Assembly: GCF_036409155.1 (NCBI RefSeq)
Contig: NZ_JAZGLW010000004.1
Coordinates: 186,001-250,000, forward strand
From: Mycobacterium sp. 050128
GTDB lineage: Bacteria > Actinomycetota > Actinomycetes > Mycobacteriales > Mycobacteriaceae
Length of the DNA: 64,000 bases
Reading direction: 5' to 3'
Of this stretch, positions 45,972-54,784 are shown one piece after another; within the stretch, counting starts at the first letter, position 1, and the number at the start of each line of letters is the position of its first letter. The translations under genes and the position numbers were made by a program. The notes under the pieces are model-generated. The model was given only the letters and a program-made list of their open reading frames with translations. It made no database searches and was not told where the DNA came from.

Positions 45972-46562
45972 GTGTCGGGTCAGCCGCAGACAGGACCGGT
46001 GGCGGGACGCGTCAGCATCGCCAACCTGGCTAACGTCCTCACGCTGGTGCGGCTGGTCCTGGTTCCGATCTTCCTGCTCGCGCTGTTCGCCGGCGGGGGC
46101 CACGAAACCGTCGCGCGGATCGTGGCTTGCGTGGTGTTCGCGGTGGCGTGTATCACCGACCGGCTGGACGGCCTGCTGGCCCGCAACTATGGCATGGCGA
46201 CCGAATTCGGTGCGTTCGTCGATCCGATCGCCGACAAGATGCTGATCGGGTCGGCCCTGGTCGGACTGTCGATGCTGGGCGACCTGCCCTGGTGGGTGAC
46301 AGTGCTGATCCTGGTCCGCGAGATCGGCGTGACGCTGTTGCGACTGGCCGTGATTCGCCGCGGCGTCATTCCGGCCAGCTGGGGCGGCAAACTCAAGACC
46401 GCGGTCCAGGCGCTGGCCATCGGGCTGTTCGTGCTGCCGCTGTCGGGGGGATTCCTGGTGGCGGCGTCGGTGGTGATGGGTGCCGCGGTGGTGCTGACCG
46501 TGCTCACCGGGATCGACTATGTGGCGTCGACCGTCAAGGAAGTGCGACGGACGGGAACCTAG
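45972..46562 (+). CDS. pgsA3: CDP-alcohol phosphatidyltransferase PgsA3
   Basis: A 196-residue integral membrane enzyme of the CDP-alcohol phosphatidyltransferase family, probably forming phosphatidylglycerophosphate or a related phospholipid. The catalytic motif is visible as DRLDGLLARNYGMATEFGAF then DPIADK (pattern DxxDGxxARx8Gx3Dx3D). Five or six membrane helices are evident. GTG 45972 is the only good start in frame. Its last codons contain a likely promoter for clgR, and gene order pgsA3-clgR-pspA is that of M. tuberculosis. Confidence 0.92.
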   Translation: MSGQPQTGPVAGRVSIANLANVLTLVRLVLVPIFLLALFAGGGHETVARIVACVVFAVACITDRLDGLLARNYGMATEFGAFVDPIADKMLIGSALVGLSMLGDLPWWVTVLILVREIGVTLLRLAVIRRGVIPASWGGKLKTAVQALAIGLFVLPLSGGFLVAASVVMGAAVVLTVLTGIDYVASTVKEVRRTGT

Positions 46563-46581
46563 ACGGCGGCTGGTGGCGTTG
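46553..46581 (+). promoter_or_regulatory. SigE-like promoter for clgR
   Basis: GGGAAC (46553-46558), an 18-nt spacer and CGTTG (46577-46581) fit the SigE-type consensus. It overlaps the pgsA3 stop and lies about 43 nt before the clgR start. In M. tuberculosis the clgR-psp genes are known to be induced through SigE on envelope stress. Confidence 0.55.
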
Positions 46582-46623
46582 ACCTGATGAAGCAGGTTTG
46601 CTCTGGAGACGAAGGAGAGCAGG

Positions 46624-46956
46624 ATGTCGCCATTGGTGCGCGAGGTCATTGGCGAGGTGCTGCGCCTGGCCCGAACGACACAAGGACGAACGCTGCGCGA
46701 GGTATCGGACACGGCACGGGTGAGCCTCGGCTATCTCTCCGAGGTGGAGCGCGGCCGCAAGGAGGCCTCCAGCGAGCTGCTGAACGCCATCTGCGACGCG
46801 CTGGACGTCCCGCTATCGACGGTGCTCACCGACGCCGGTGAGCGGATGGCGGACGAGGAACGCGCGGCCGCACAGACGGCCGAGGCCAGCGCGTCCAGCA
46901 TCGACGCCACCACGAAGGTCGTCATCCCGCAGGTCGCGTCGTTCGCGGTGGCCTGA
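46624..46956 (+). CDS. clgR: ClgR, Xre-type transcription activator of Clp and stress genes
   Basis: A 110-residue DNA-binding protein. The helix-turn-helix is in [40 protein letters not shown] (about 16-56), as in ClgR (Rv2745c, 112 residues), which activates clp protease, htrA-like and psp genes. The C-terminus ends in small hydrophobic residues (SFAVA), in keeping with its known turnover by Clp protease. ATG 46624 follows GAAGGAGAG. It heads a run with pspA and pspM. Confidence 0.95.
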   Translation: MSPLVREVIGEVLRLARTTQGRTLREVSDTARVSLGYLSEVERGRKEASSELLNAICDALDVPLSTVLTDAGERMADEERAAAQTAEASASSIDATTKVVIPQVASFAVA

Positions 46957-47058
46957 GGGTGGGGCGAAGGGCTCCAACCCGTTAAATTGAGCGGCAGGGT
47001 GATCGCCAGGGCTCAGCAGGGGTCCTCCGGCACACAGAAGCGAAGGTGGAGCTAACTC

Positions 47059-47889
47059 ATGGCCAATCCGTTCGTCAAAGCGTGGAAATACGTCTTGGCG
47101 CTGTTCAACGCGAAGATTGACGAGCACGCCGACCCGAAGATCCAGATTCAGCAGGCCATCGAGGAAGCCCAGCGCACCCATCAGGCGCTGACCCAACAGG
47201 CCGCGCAGGTGATCGGCAACCAGCGTCAGCTGGAGATGCGGCTCAACCGGCAGCTGGCCGACATCGAGAAGCTGCAAGTCAACGTGCGTCAGGCACTGAC
47301 GCTGGCCGACCAGGCCACCGCCGCCGGAGATGCCGCCAAGGCCACCGAGTACACCAACGCCGCGGAGGCGTTCGCGGCCCAGCTGGTGACCGGGGAGCAG
47401 AGCGTCGAAGACCTCAAGACGTTGCACGACCAAGCCCTGGGCGCGGCGGCGCAGGCCAAAAAGGCCGTCGAACGCAACGCCATGGTGCTGCAGCAGAAGA
47501 TTGCCGAGCGCACCAAGCTGCTCAGCCAGCTCGAGCAGGCCAAGATGCAGGAACAGGTCAGCGCGTCGCTGCGGTCGATGAGCGAGATCGCCGCCCCGGG
47601 CAATACCCCGAGCCTCGACGAGGTGCGCGACAAGATCGAACGCCGCTACGCCAACGCGATCGGCTCGGCCGAACTGGCGCAGAACTCCGTGCAGGGCCGC
47701 ATGATGGAGGTCCAGCAGGCCAGCGTGGAGATGGCGGGTCACTCGAGGCTCGAGCAAATTCGCGCGTCGATGCGTGGCGAGGCCCTGCCGACGGGTGGAA
47801 CCGCCGCGGCTCCCGGAGCCACGCCGGCCACCCCCGCGCCGGCCGAGGGTGCCGGCGGACAGGTGGCCGAGAAACCCTTTGGCCAGTAG
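47059..47889 (+). CDS. pspA: PspA, phage-shock protein / 35-kDa antigen
   Basis: A 276-residue PspA/IM30-family protein that binds stressed membranes and keeps them sealed. The start [27 protein letters not shown] is the amphipathic membrane-binding region; a long coiled coil runs from about 30 to 215, followed by an Ala/Pro/Gly-rich tail. It equals the 35-kDa antigen (Rv2744c). GGTGGAG precedes ATG 47059. In mycobacteria PspA sits with ClgR and the membrane protein PspM, and binds ClgR to damp the response. Confidence 0.95.
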   Translation: MANPFVKAWKYVLALFNAKIDEHADPKIQIQQAIEEAQRTHQALTQQAAQVIGNQRQLEMRLNRQLADIEKLQVNVRQALTLADQATAAGDAAKATEYTNAAEAFAAQLVTGEQSVEDLKTLHDQALGAAAQAKKAVERNAMVLQQKIAERTKLLSQLEQAKMQEQVSASLRSMSEIAAPGNTPSLDEVRDKIERRYANAIGSAELAQNSVQGRMMEVQQASVEMAGHSRLEQIRASMRGEALPTGGTAAAPGATPATPAPAEGAGGQVAEKPFGQ

Positions 47890-47904
47890 CCCGGTCGGTG
47901 TGAC

Positions 47905-48714
47905 ATGGCGGTGAAGGCAACGCAGCGCGGGCTGTGGCGCGCTCTGCTGCAGCAGGGGCTGGACACCGCCGCCGACCTGACCGGCTTCGTCGCCCAGAAG
48001 ATCAGCGCGGCCGCCGACCCGCGCGCGCGGCTGCTGCGCCGCCGCCGTCGTGCGCTGCGGTGGGCCTGGATCTTCACCGTCGGCAGCGTGTTCTGGGGAT
48101 TGGTCACGGCCGTGCTGGCGTGGTGGGGCTGGTTCGTATTGCTGTTGCAGATCACCGGCGGGATCGCGGTCCTCGAGACGATCCCCGCGACGCTGCTGTT
48201 CTTCCGCTATCACTGGCTGAAGGCCGAGCCGCTGCCGGCCAGCCGGCCCGCCAATGCCCGCCGGCTGCCGCCGCCCGGCTCCGCTGCGCGACCCGCGATG
48301 TATGCGCTGGGCGCCTCCGAGCGCGGGTTTTTCTCGCTGTTGGGCGTCATCGAGCGAGGCGCCATGTTGCCGGCGGACGAGATCAGCGACTTGACCGCCG
48401 CGGCGAACAGGACCTCGGCGGCGATGGCGTCGACCGCCGCGGAGGTGGTGTCGATGGAGCGCGCAGCGCACAATTCGGAATCGTCGCGCGCGTATCTGGT
48501 GCCCAGCATCAATGCGTTCACCGCGCAGCTCAGCGCCGGCGTCCGGCAGTACAACGAAATGGTCACCGCCGCAGCGCAATTGGTTTCCTCGGCGAACGGT
48601 GACGGGTTAGCCGATGCGCACCAGCGCTACCGTGCCGAGCTGGTCGAGGCTACCGATCGCCTGACCGGCTGGGCCCAGGCGTTCGACGAACTCGGCGGAT
48701 TACCGCGTCGTTAG
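47905..48714 (+). CDS. pspM: PspM, membrane partner of PspA (Rv2743c homologue)
   Basis: A 269-residue membrane protein with a basic N-terminus (RLLRRRRRALR) just before two hydrophobic helices (about residues 51-70 and 73-93), and a cytoplasmic helical region of about 170 residues. It corresponds to Rv2743c (PspM), which recruits PspA to the membrane. It lies 15 nt after pspA. The fourth gene of the M. tuberculosis set, pspN (Rv2742c), is not present after it; the converging ephG follows with a stop overlap. Confidence 0.85.
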   Translation: MAVKATQRGLWRALLQQGLDTAADLTGFVAQKISAAADPRARLLRRRRRALRWAWIFTVGSVFWGLVTAVLAWWGWFVLLLQITGGIAVLETIPATLLFFRYHWLKAEPLPASRPANARRLPPPGSAARPAMYALGASERGFFSLLGVIERGAMLPADEISDLTAAANRTSAAMASTAAEVVSMERAAHNSESSRAYLVPSINAFTAQLSAGVRQYNEMVTAAAQLVSSANGDGLADAHQRYRAELVEATDRLTGWAQAFDELGGLPRR

Positions 48715-49142
48715 AACGACGCTTTGAGCGACGGCAATACCAGCGCCGCCACCCCGCGCAGCAACGCCTTAGTCATGTCGAAGAAGTCAAAGTAGTCCCG
48801 CCACAACGTGATTCGCCCGTTGTGGACCTCGAACACGCCACACACCCAGAACTGCAGGCGCAGCGGGCCCAGGATCAGCGCATCGCTGCGCTCGGTGAGC
48901 ACCGCGGCGCCGTCGGCGGCAATGCGGTGAATCTTCACCTCGAACCCCGCGCGACCGTCCATGCGGCGGAACAGCTTCATGGCGCGGGCGCGGCCGTGGA
49001 TCGTCGGCAATCCGACGTTTTCGTAGACGAGGTTGTCGTCCAGCGAGGCATCCGCGGTGTCGAAGTCCGCGTCCATCAGGGCGTTCAGAAAAGTCTCGAC
49101 CGTGCGCGTGTTCGCGACGGCTGTTCCAGTCAGCTCGGTCAT
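48711..49142 (-). CDS. ephG: Limonene-1,2-epoxide hydrolase-like EphG
   Basis: A 143-residue NTF2-like fold protein. The Asp-Arg-Asp catalytic triad of limonene epoxide hydrolases is visible as Arg85 and Asp87 in TERSD and Asp116 in LWRDYFD. It would add water to an epoxide of a lipid or sterol-like compound; Rv2740 of M. tuberculosis is the counterpart. Convergent with pspM (4-nt overlap) and divergent from the glycosyltransferase gene. Confidence 0.9.
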   Translation of the reverse strand: MTELTGTAVANTRTVETFLNALMDADFDTADASLDDNLVYENVGLPTIHGRARAMKLFRRMDGRAGFEVKIHRIAADGAAVLTERSDALILGPLRLQFWVCGVFEVHNGRITLWRDYFDFFDMTKALLRGVAALVLPSLKASF

Positions 49143-49192
49143 GGGTGCCAGCGTAGGCGCGCGCCCGTTGGGCGCTGTGGCAGGGTAAGGCG

Positions 49193-50359
49193 GTGCGAGT
49201 CGCGGTGGTCGCCGGGCCGGATCCCGGGCACTCGTTTCCCGCGATCGCGTTGTGTCAGCGCTTCCGGGACGCGGGCGATGAGCCGACCCTGTTCACCGGC
49301 GAGGAATGGCTGCAGCCAGCCCGCGACGTCGGCATCGGGGCGCGCGCGCTCGACGGGCTGGCCGCGACCGACGAGGACCTCGACGCCGGGGCCCGACTCC
49401 ACCGGCGCGCGGCCCGAATGGCGGTGCTCAATGTTCCGGCGCTGCGCGACCTGGCGCCCGACCTGGTGGTGTCCGACGTCATCACCGCCGGTGGCGGGAT
49501 GGCCGCCGAGCTGCTCGGGATCCCGTGGATCGAGCTGAACCCGCACCCGCTGTACCTGCCGTCCAAAGGATTGCCGCCGATCGGCAGCGGGCTGGCGCCG
49601 GGTACCGGCGTTCGCGGCCGGCTGCGCGACGCCACGATGCGGGCGCTGACGGCACGGTCGGTGCGCGCGGGTCTGCAGCAGCGCGAGATCTCCCGGGCCG
49701 AGATCGGCCTGCCGGCGCGCGATCCCGGGCCGCTGCGACGACTGATCGCCACGCTGCCCGCACTGGAGGTGTCCCGCCCGGACTGGCCGGCCGAGGCCGT
49801 CGTCGTCGGGCCGCTGCACTTCGAGCCGACCGATCGCATCCTCGAGGTCCCGGCCGACTCCGGGCCGGTGATCGTCATCGCGCCGTCGACCGCCTTGATC
49901 GGGACCGAGGGTCTGGCCGAAGTCGCGCTGGGGTGCCTGACGCCGGGCGAGACGTTGCCGGCGGGCTCGCGCCTGCTGGTGTCGCGGCTGGACGGACCGG
50001 ATCTGGCGGTGCCGCCGTGGGCGGTCGTCGGGCTGGGTCGACAGGACGAGCTGCTCTCGCATGCCGACCTGGTGATCTGCGGCGGCGGCCATGGCATGGT
50101 GGCCAAGACGCTACTGGCCGGGGTGCCGCTGGTGGTGGTTCCCGGCGGCGGGGATCAGTGGGAGATCGCCAACCGGGTGCGGCGACAGGGGAGCGCGCGG
50201 CTGATTCGGCCGCTGACCGCCGATGCGCTGGTGGAGGCGGTCAACGACGTGTTGTCGACGCCGGGCTACCGGGAGGCTGCGCGCACCGCCGCCTCCGGCA
50301 TCCATCGCGTCGCCGACCCGGTTCGGGTTTGCCACCAAGCGCTGGCGCTCGCGAAATAG
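49193..50359 (+). CDS. GT1-family glycosyltransferase (Rv2739c homologue)
   Basis: A 388-residue GT-B glycosyltransferase. The N-terminus MRVAVVAGPDPGHSFPAIALCQRF and the C-terminal donor site LGRQDELLSHADLVICGGGHGMVAKTLLAGVPLVVVPGGGDQ are typical of the UGT/MGT type. Acceptor and sugar are unknown. GTG 49193 gives the expected start. It is followed after 11 nt by the small DUF3046 gene, matching the Rv2739c-Rv2738c pair. Confidence 0.9.
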   Translation: MRVAVVAGPDPGHSFPAIALCQRFRDAGDEPTLFTGEEWLQPARDVGIGARALDGLAATDEDLDAGARLHRRAARMAVLNVPALRDLAPDLVVSDVITAGGGMAAELLGIPWIELNPHPLYLPSKGLPPIGSGLAPGTGVRGRLRDATMRALTARSVRAGLQQREISRAEIGLPARDPGPLRRLIATLPALEVSRPDWPAEAVVVGPLHFEPTDRILEVPADSGPVIVIAPSTALIGTEGLAEVALGCLTPGETLPAGSRLLVSRLDGPDLAVPPWAVVGLGRQDELLSHADLVICGGGHGMVAKTLLAGVPLVVVPGGGDQWEIANRVRRQGSARLIRPLTADALVEAVNDVLSTPGYREAARTAASGIHRVADPVRVCHQALALAK

Positions 50360-50370
50360 CCGGGCTCGGT

Positions 50371-50577
50371 ATGTTGGCTGGCGTGCGGCTGACGGAGTTC
50401 AACGAGCGCGTAGTGCTGCGATTCGGCGCCGCCTACGGCGCATCGGTACTGGTAGATCACGTGCTGCCGGGTTTCGGCGGCCGGACCGCCGCGCAGGCGA
50501 TCGAGGACGGCATCGAACCCCGCGACGTCTGGCGGGCGTTGTGCGTCGACTTCGACGTGCCGCGCGAACAGTGGTGA
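50371..50577 (+). CDS. DUF3046 protein (Rv2738c homologue)
   Basis: A 68-residue protein containing VRLTEFNERVVLRFGAAYGASVLVDHVL and GRTAAQAIEDGIEPRDVWRALCVDFDVP, which is the DUF3046 family found beside recA in actinobacteria. ATG 50371 gives the M. tuberculosis length; GTG 50383 would give the MRLTEF start usual in other genera. Function unknown; the constant link with recA-recX hints at DNA metabolism. Confidence 0.85.
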   Translation: MLAGVRLTEFNERVVLRFGAAYGASVLVDHVLPGFGGRTAAQAIEDGIEPRDVWRALCVDFDVPREQW

Positions 50578-50599
50578 GCTCTTAGCTCACCGGCTCTCC

Positions 50600-50682
50600 G
50601 TTGAGTGCGCACCTCGAGCGCCTTACCCCCGCACTCGCCGCCTGGGAGGCACACTCAACGCCCGGGAGGCACACTCAACGCC
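50600..50682. repeat. Intergenic repeats with a 20-bp tandem pair
   Basis: GTTGAGTGCGC (50600-50610) faces two tandem copies of GGGAGGCACACTCAACGCC (50644-50662 and 50664-50682) whose GCACACTCAAC part is its near inverse complement. The second copy runs into the 3' end of the FhuF-like gene. It resembles the set at 35401-35479 and may serve as a terminator between the two convergent genes. Confidence 0.6.
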
Positions 50683-51349
50683 GGGTCGAGCGCGGTGCCT
50701 GGGGAAACACGCAGTCACCGCACACCGATCGCCCGGGCAGGCGATAGAACAGGCAGCAGCTGTCGCGCGTGAAGCCCAGGTGTGAGCCGGTGATGGCGCC
50801 GGATCCGGACAGCACGCCGGTGTCCAGCAGGGATGCGGTGATCTCGACGATCCGCGCACGCAGGTCCGGTCGGGCCGCGAGCAGCGCCCGTGACGCGCCG
50901 ACGAGCGCGGACGCGATGTTGCCCGCCAGCAGGGCGGGCGCCAGTGTGACCCGCAAGCCGGCCGCGAACGGCTGCATATGCTGTTGCACCACCAGGCGAT
51001 ACGACTCGGCCGCGATGTCCTCGACCGGCTCTCCGATGGGCTCGGGTAGGCGCAGCTGCGCCCCGTCGTCGGCACGTTGCAGGTGTTGCAGGTCCGGGAC
51101 GACGCCGTGGGCCAACGCGCAGGCCAGCACCGGTGACCACAGCCGGGTGGCGTGGCCGAGGTGGACCAGGGAGGCGCCGATCCGCAAGTCCGTCGTGTGG
51201 TAGCGCTTGGCTGTGGTGTCGATCAAACCCGCAAAGCCGTCGCCGTAGTCCTGGCGGACCGGGTGCCAACCTGGCGCCCCGCCGCCCACGGTCAGTGCGA
51301 AAAACCCTTTGTAGGAAGATATTTCGGCAAGCTCGCCGGAGATATCCAT
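50675..51349 (-). CDS. FhuF-like [2Fe-2S] protein (ferric-siderophore reductase type)
   Basis: A 224-residue protein whose C-terminus has the FhuF cluster motif CCx10Cx2C: Cys198, Cys199, Cys210 and Cys213, in RDSCCLFYRLPGRSVCGDC. FhuF-type proteins bind an unusual [2Fe-2S] cluster and reduce ferric siderophores. Here the gene is preceded by a cobalamin riboswitch, so a corrin-related reduction or transport role is more likely than simple iron uptake. ATG 51349 (MDISGELAEISSYKGFF) follows a GAGAGG. The N-terminal extension of the open frame reads through the riboswitch and is not real. Confidence 0.8.
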   Translation of the reverse strand: MDISGELAEISSYKGFFALTVGGGAPGWHPVRQDYGDGFAGLIDTTAKRYHTTDLRIGASLVHLGHATRLWSPVLACALAHGVVPDLQHLQRADDGAQLRLPEPIGEPVEDIAAESYRLVVQQHMQPFAAGLRVTLAPALLAGNIASALVGASRALLAARPDLRARIVEITASLLDTGVLSGSGAITGSHLGFTRDSCCLFYRLPGRSVCGDCVFPQAPRSTRR

Positions 51350-51368
51350 GCGTGCGCATCCGGCCTCT

Positions 51369-51387
51369 CTGGGGAGGTCCGCCCCAG
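51369..51387 (-). promoter_or_regulatory. Hairpin between the riboswitch and the FhuF-like start
   Basis: On the minus strand CTGGGG and CCCCAG pair around a 7-nt loop, directly upstream of the ribosome site of the FhuF-like gene. It may be the expression platform of the cobalamin riboswitch, changing access of the ribosome. This is inferred from position only. Confidence 0.4.
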
Positions 51388-51410
51388 CGTCTAGTGAGGA
51401 AGCGCCGGCG

Positions 51411-51530
51411 GTGAGTATCTGGCTCGCGGGGCAAGAATGCGCCCGATCACAGTGGCGGGACCGCACCGGATTCGCACCGGTTTCCTCTTCATGCAGGCCC
51501 GTCGGCACCCTGTCGGTAGCCGATATTGCC
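51411..51530 (-). promoter_or_regulatory. Cobalamin (B12) riboswitch
   Basis: Read on the minus strand, the core matches the B12-box consensus: GGAAACCGGTGCGAATCC, then GGTGCGGTCCCGCCACTGT (about 51484-51449). It is preceded by GGTGCC and GCCTGCATGAAGAG, and followed by the closing GAGCCAGATACTC (51424-51412). These are all the conserved parts of the aptamer in order. It lies about 60 nt upstream of the FhuF-like gene, so B12 should repress that gene. Exact ends are approximate. Confidence 0.9.
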
Positions 51531-51563
51531 ACACGCAACCGCCTACGGCGTGTCAAACTTGAT

Positions 51564-51579
51564 TCGAACAGGTGTTCGT
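51564..51579 (+). promoter_or_regulatory. LexA (SOS) box of recA
   Basis: TCGAACAGGTGTTCGT fits the mycobacterial SOS box TCGAACnnnnGTTCGA with one mismatch at the end. It lies 106 nt before the recA start, so recA is under LexA control as in other mycobacteria. Confidence 0.9.
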
Positions 51580-51609
51580 CTACCGTGGTGATCACGCGAA
51601 GAAGACGAC

Positions 51610-51632
51610 TTGTCGGTGGCCATCTCTAGTGT
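51610..51632 (+). promoter_or_regulatory. RecA-NDp-type (LexA-independent) promoter
   Basis: TTGTCGGTG, an 8-nt spacer, then TAGTGT match the published pattern TTGTCRGTG-N8-TAnnnT of DNA-damage promoters that work without LexA in mycobacteria. It lies 54 nt upstream of the recA start, after the LexA box, giving the same two-promoter arrangement known in M. tuberculosis recA. Confidence 0.85.
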
Positions 51633-51685
51633 CACGGCCAACCGACCGATAACGGTCAGAAGAACACCGACTATAGGAGAGCACC

Positions 51686-52726
51686 ATGGTGCAAGCCCCC
51701 GACCGCGAGAAGGCTCTCGAACTGGCGATGGCCCAGATCGAGAAGAGCTATGGCAAAGGCTCGGTGATGCGTCTCGGCGACGAGCAGCGTCAGCCGATCT
51801 CGGTCATTCCGACCGGATCCATCGCATTGGACGTGGCTCTGGGCATCGGCGGACTGCCACGCGGCCGGGTCGTGGAGATCTACGGCCCGGAATCCTCGGG
51901 TAAGACGACCGTCGCCCTGCACGCGGTGGCCAACGCTCAGGCCGCCGGGGGTGTCGCGGCGTTCGTCGACGCCGAGCACGCTCTGGACCCGGACTACGCC
52001 AAGAAACTCGGCGTCGACACCGATTCCCTGCTGGTCAGCCAGCCCGACACGGGGGAGCAGGCCCTCGAGATCGCCGACATGCTGATCCGCTCCGGCGCCC
52101 TGGACATTCTGGTCATCGACTCGGTGGCCGCATTGGTGCCGCGCGCGGAACTCGAGGGCGAGATGGGTGACAGCCACGTCGGGTTACAGGCCCGGCTGAT
52201 GAGCCAGGCGCTGCGGAAAATGACTGGCGCACTGAACAATTCGGGGACCACCGCGATCTTCATCAACCAGCTCCGTGAGAAGATCGGGGTGATGTTCGGC
52301 AGCCCCGAAACCACCACGGGTGGAAAGGCTTTGAAGTTCTACGCGTCGGTGCGCTTGGATGTGCGCCGGATTGAGACACTCAAGGACGGCACCGATGCGG
52401 TCGGTAACCGCACCCGGGTCAAGGTCGTCAAAAACAAAGTGGCGCCGCCGTTCAAGCAGGCCGAGTTCGACATCCTCTACGGCCGCGGCATCAGCAGGGA
52501 GGGGTCGCTGATTGACATGGGTGTGGATCAGGGCTTCATCCGCAAGTCCGGTTCCTGGTTCACCTACGAGGGCGAGCAGCTCGGCCAGGGCAAGGAGAAT
52601 GTCCGCAACTTCCTGGTGGAGAACGCCGATATCGCGAACGAGATCGAGAAAAAGATCAAGGAAAAGCTGGGCATTGGCGCGGTGCTGACCGATGACGACG
52701 TCCTCCCCGCCCCCGTCGATTTCTGA
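51686..52726 (+). CDS. recA: RecA recombinase
   Basis: A 346-residue RecA, the strand-exchange protein of homologous recombination and co-protease for LexA cleavage. Walker A is GPESSGKTT (67-75), Walker B lies in [12 protein letters not shown], and the DNA-binding loop L2 region is [21 protein letters not shown]. There is no intein, unlike M. tuberculosis RecA. AGGAGAG precedes ATG 51686. The 3' end overlaps recX by 35 nt. Confidence 0.98.
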   Translation: MVQAPDREKALELAMAQIEKSYGKGSVMRLGDEQRQPISVIPTGSIALDVALGIGGLPRGRVVEIYGPESSGKTTVALHAVANAQAAGGVAAFVDAEHALDPDYAKKLGVDTDSLLVSQPDTGEQALEIADMLIRSGALDILVIDSVAALVPRAELEGEMGDSHVGLQARLMSQALRKMTGALNNSGTTAIFINQLREKIGVMFGSPETTTGGKALKFYASVRLDVRRIETLKDGTDAVGNRTRVKVVKNKVAPPFKQAEFDILYGRGISREGSLIDMGVDQGFIRKSGSWFTYEGEQLGQGKENVRNFLVENADIANEIEKKIKEKLGIGAVLTDDDVLPAPVDF

Positions 52727-53213
52727 GCCTGCCCGCGAAGAGCAGGCGCGGGCGCTGTGCCTACGCCTGCTCACCGCGAGGTCGCGCACGCGGGCCGAGT
52801 TGTCCGGCCAGCTCGCTAAACGCGGGTATCCCGGCGACGTCAGTGCTCGGGTGCTCGACCGGCTCGCCGCCGTCGGGCTGGTGGACGACCGAGACTTCGC
52901 CGAGCAGTGGGTGCGGTCCCGGCACACCAGGGCGGGAAAAAGCAGGCGTGCGTTGGCCGCCGAATTGCACACCAAGGGCGTCGACAAAGAGGTCATCAAC
53001 ACCGCACTGGCCGGGATCGACGCCGGTGCCGAGCGGGGCCGGGCCGAAGAACTGGTGCGGGCCAAGCTGCGGCGGGAAACGCTGAGCGGGGACGACGCGC
53101 GGATCACCCGCCGGCTGGTGGGCATGCTGGCCCGCCGCGGCTATGGCCAGAACCTGGCCTGCGAGGTTGTCCTCGCCGAGCTGACCGCCGAACGGGAACG
53201 CCGCCGCGTCTAG
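52692..53213 (+). CDS. recX: Regulatory protein RecX
   Basis: A 173-residue helical-repeat protein that binds RecA filaments and blocks their activity. The repeats contain [19 protein letters not shown] and [21 protein letters not shown], typical of RecX. ATG 52692 lies inside the end of recA (35-nt overlap), an arrangement shared with other mycobacteria, so translation is coupled to RecA. Confidence 0.94.
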   Translation: MTTSSPPPSISEPAREEQARALCLRLLTARSRTRAELSGQLAKRGYPGDVSARVLDRLAAVGLVDDRDFAEQWVRSRHTRAGKSRRALAAELHTKGVDKEVINTALAGIDAGAERGRAEELVRAKLRRETLSGDDARITRRLVGMLARRGYGQNLACEVVLAELTAERERRRV

Positions 53214-53257
53214 CTGGGGGTTCATGGGGCAGGCCCCGGTCGCCGTACCATGGCCCC

Positions 53258-54784
53258 GTGACTTCGACAGTGGCGCCGGACGCCGCGAGCCTGGCCGGGC
53301 CCGCGGCGGGGTCGGGGCGCACCTATCAAGTCCGCACCTACGGATGCCAGATGAACGTCCACGACTCCGAGCGGTTGGCTGGTCTGCTCGAGGCCGCCGG
53401 CTACCGACGCGCCCACGAGGGCGCCGACGCGGATGTGGTGGTCTTCAACACCTGCGCGGTGCGCGAAAACGCCGACAACAAGCTGTACGGCAACATCAGC
53501 CACCTGGCCCCGCGCAAACGCGACAACCCCGACTTCCAGATCGCCGTCGGCGGCTGCCTGGCCCAGAAAGACCGAGACTCCCTGCTGCGCAAGGCGCCAT
53601 GGGTCGATGTGGTCTTCGGCACGCACAACATCGGGTCGCTGCCCACCCTGCTGGAGCGGGCCCGGCACAACAAAGTCGCCCAGGTGGAGATCGTCGAGGC
53701 GCTGCAGGAATTTCCCTCATCGCTGCCGAGCGCCCGCGAATCTGCCTATGCCGCTTGGGTTTCCATCTCTGTCGGCTGCAACAACAGCTGCACGTTCTGC
53801 ATCGTCCCGTCGCTGCGCGGCAAGGAGGTCGACCGCAGCCCGGCCGACATCCTCGCCGAAGTGCGATCGTTGGTGGCCGATGGCGTTCTAGAGGTCACGC
53901 TGCTCGGGCAGAACGTCAACGCCTACGGTGTCTCGTTCGCCGATCCCGCCGTGCCCCGCAGTCGCGGCGCCTTCGCCGATCTGCTGCGGGCCTGCGCAGA
54001 CATCGACGGACTGGAACGCGTGCGGTTCACCTCGCCGCACCCGGCCGAGTTCACCGACGACGTCATCGATGCGATGGCCCAGACGCCCAATGTGTGCCCG
54101 GCCCTGCATATGCCGTTGCAGTCGGGGTCGGACCGGATGCTGCGGGCAATGCGGCGCTCGTACCGCGCCGAGCGCTACCTCGGCATCATCGACCGCGTGC
54201 GGGCGGCGATGCCGCACGCGGCCATCACCACCGACCTGATCGTCGGATTCCCCGGCGAAACCGAGGAGGACTTCGCGGCCACTCTCGACGTGGTGCGCCG
54301 GGCCCGGTTTGCCGCCGCGTTCACCTTCCAGTACTCGAAGCGGCCCGGAACCCCGGCCGCCGAACTCGACGGGCAGCTGCCGAAAGACGTTGTGCAGGAA
54401 CGCTATATGCGGCTGATCGAACTGCAGGAGCAAATCTCGTTGGAGGGCAACCGCGAACTGATCGGCCAGCGGGTCGAATTGCTGGTCGCCACCGGCGAAG
54501 GCCGCAAAGATGCTCGCACCGCTCGCATGACCGGGCGCGCGCGCGACGGCCGACTGGTGCACTTCACCGCCGACACCCCGGTGCGCCCCGGAGACATCGT
54601 CACCACCGCGGTCACCGAGGCCGCGCCGCACCACCTGATCGCCGACGCCGGCATCCTGACCCACCGCCGCACCCGGGCCGGTGACGCGCACGCCGCCGGA
54701 CGGCGCCCGCGCGGGATCGGTTTGGGCATGCCGGGCATTGGGCCGGCGATTCAACCAGTCGAAACCCAGGGATGTGCCCGATGA
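53258..54784 (+). CDS. miaB: tRNA-2-methylthio-N6-isopentenyladenosine synthase MiaB
   Basis: A 508-residue radical-SAM methylthiotransferase that adds a methylthio group to i6A37 of tRNA. The N-terminal cluster cysteines are Cys30, Cys66 and Cys100; the radical-SAM motif CxxxCxxC is Cys174, Cys178 and Cys181 (CNNSCTFC); a TRAM-like domain is near the end (about 425-480), followed by a Gly/Arg-rich tail. GTG 53258 is chosen for a start just before the conserved core. It acts after MiaA, whose gene is at 60114 in the same window. Its stop overlaps the next gene by 4 nt. Confidence 0.96.
   Translation: MTSTVAPDAASLAGPAAGSGRTYQVRTYGCQMNVHDSERLAGLLEAAGYRRAHEGADADVVVFNTCAVRENADNKLYGNISHLAPRKRDNPDFQIAVGGCLAQKDRDSLLRKAPWVDVVFGTHNIGSLPTLLERARHNKVAQVEIVEALQEFPSSLPSARESAYAAWVSISVGCNNSCTFCIVPSLRGKEVDRSPADILAEVRSLVADGVLEVTLLGQNVNAYGVSFADPAVPRSRGAFADLLRACADIDGLERVRFTSPHPAEFTDDVIDAMAQTPNVCPALHMPLQSGSDRMLRAMRRSYRAERYLGIIDRVRAAMPHAAITTDLIVGFPGETEEDFAATLDVVRRARFAAAFTFQYSKRPGTPAAELDGQLPKDVVQERYMRLIELQEQISLEGNRELIGQRVELLVATGEGRKDARTARMTGRARDGRLVHFTADTPVRPGDIVTTAVTEAAPHHLIADAGILTHRRTRAGDAHAAGRRPRGIGLGMPGIGPAIQPVETQGCAR

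Noticed and set aside
46813..48579. 588-codon minus-strand open frame opposite clgR, pspA and pspM
   Set aside because: Crosses three real genes and intergenic gaps; composition typical of antisense high-GC frames.
51440..51520. tRNA-like structure upstream of recA
   Set aside because: The conserved blocks on the minus strand match the cobalamin riboswitch core, not a tRNA cloverleaf.
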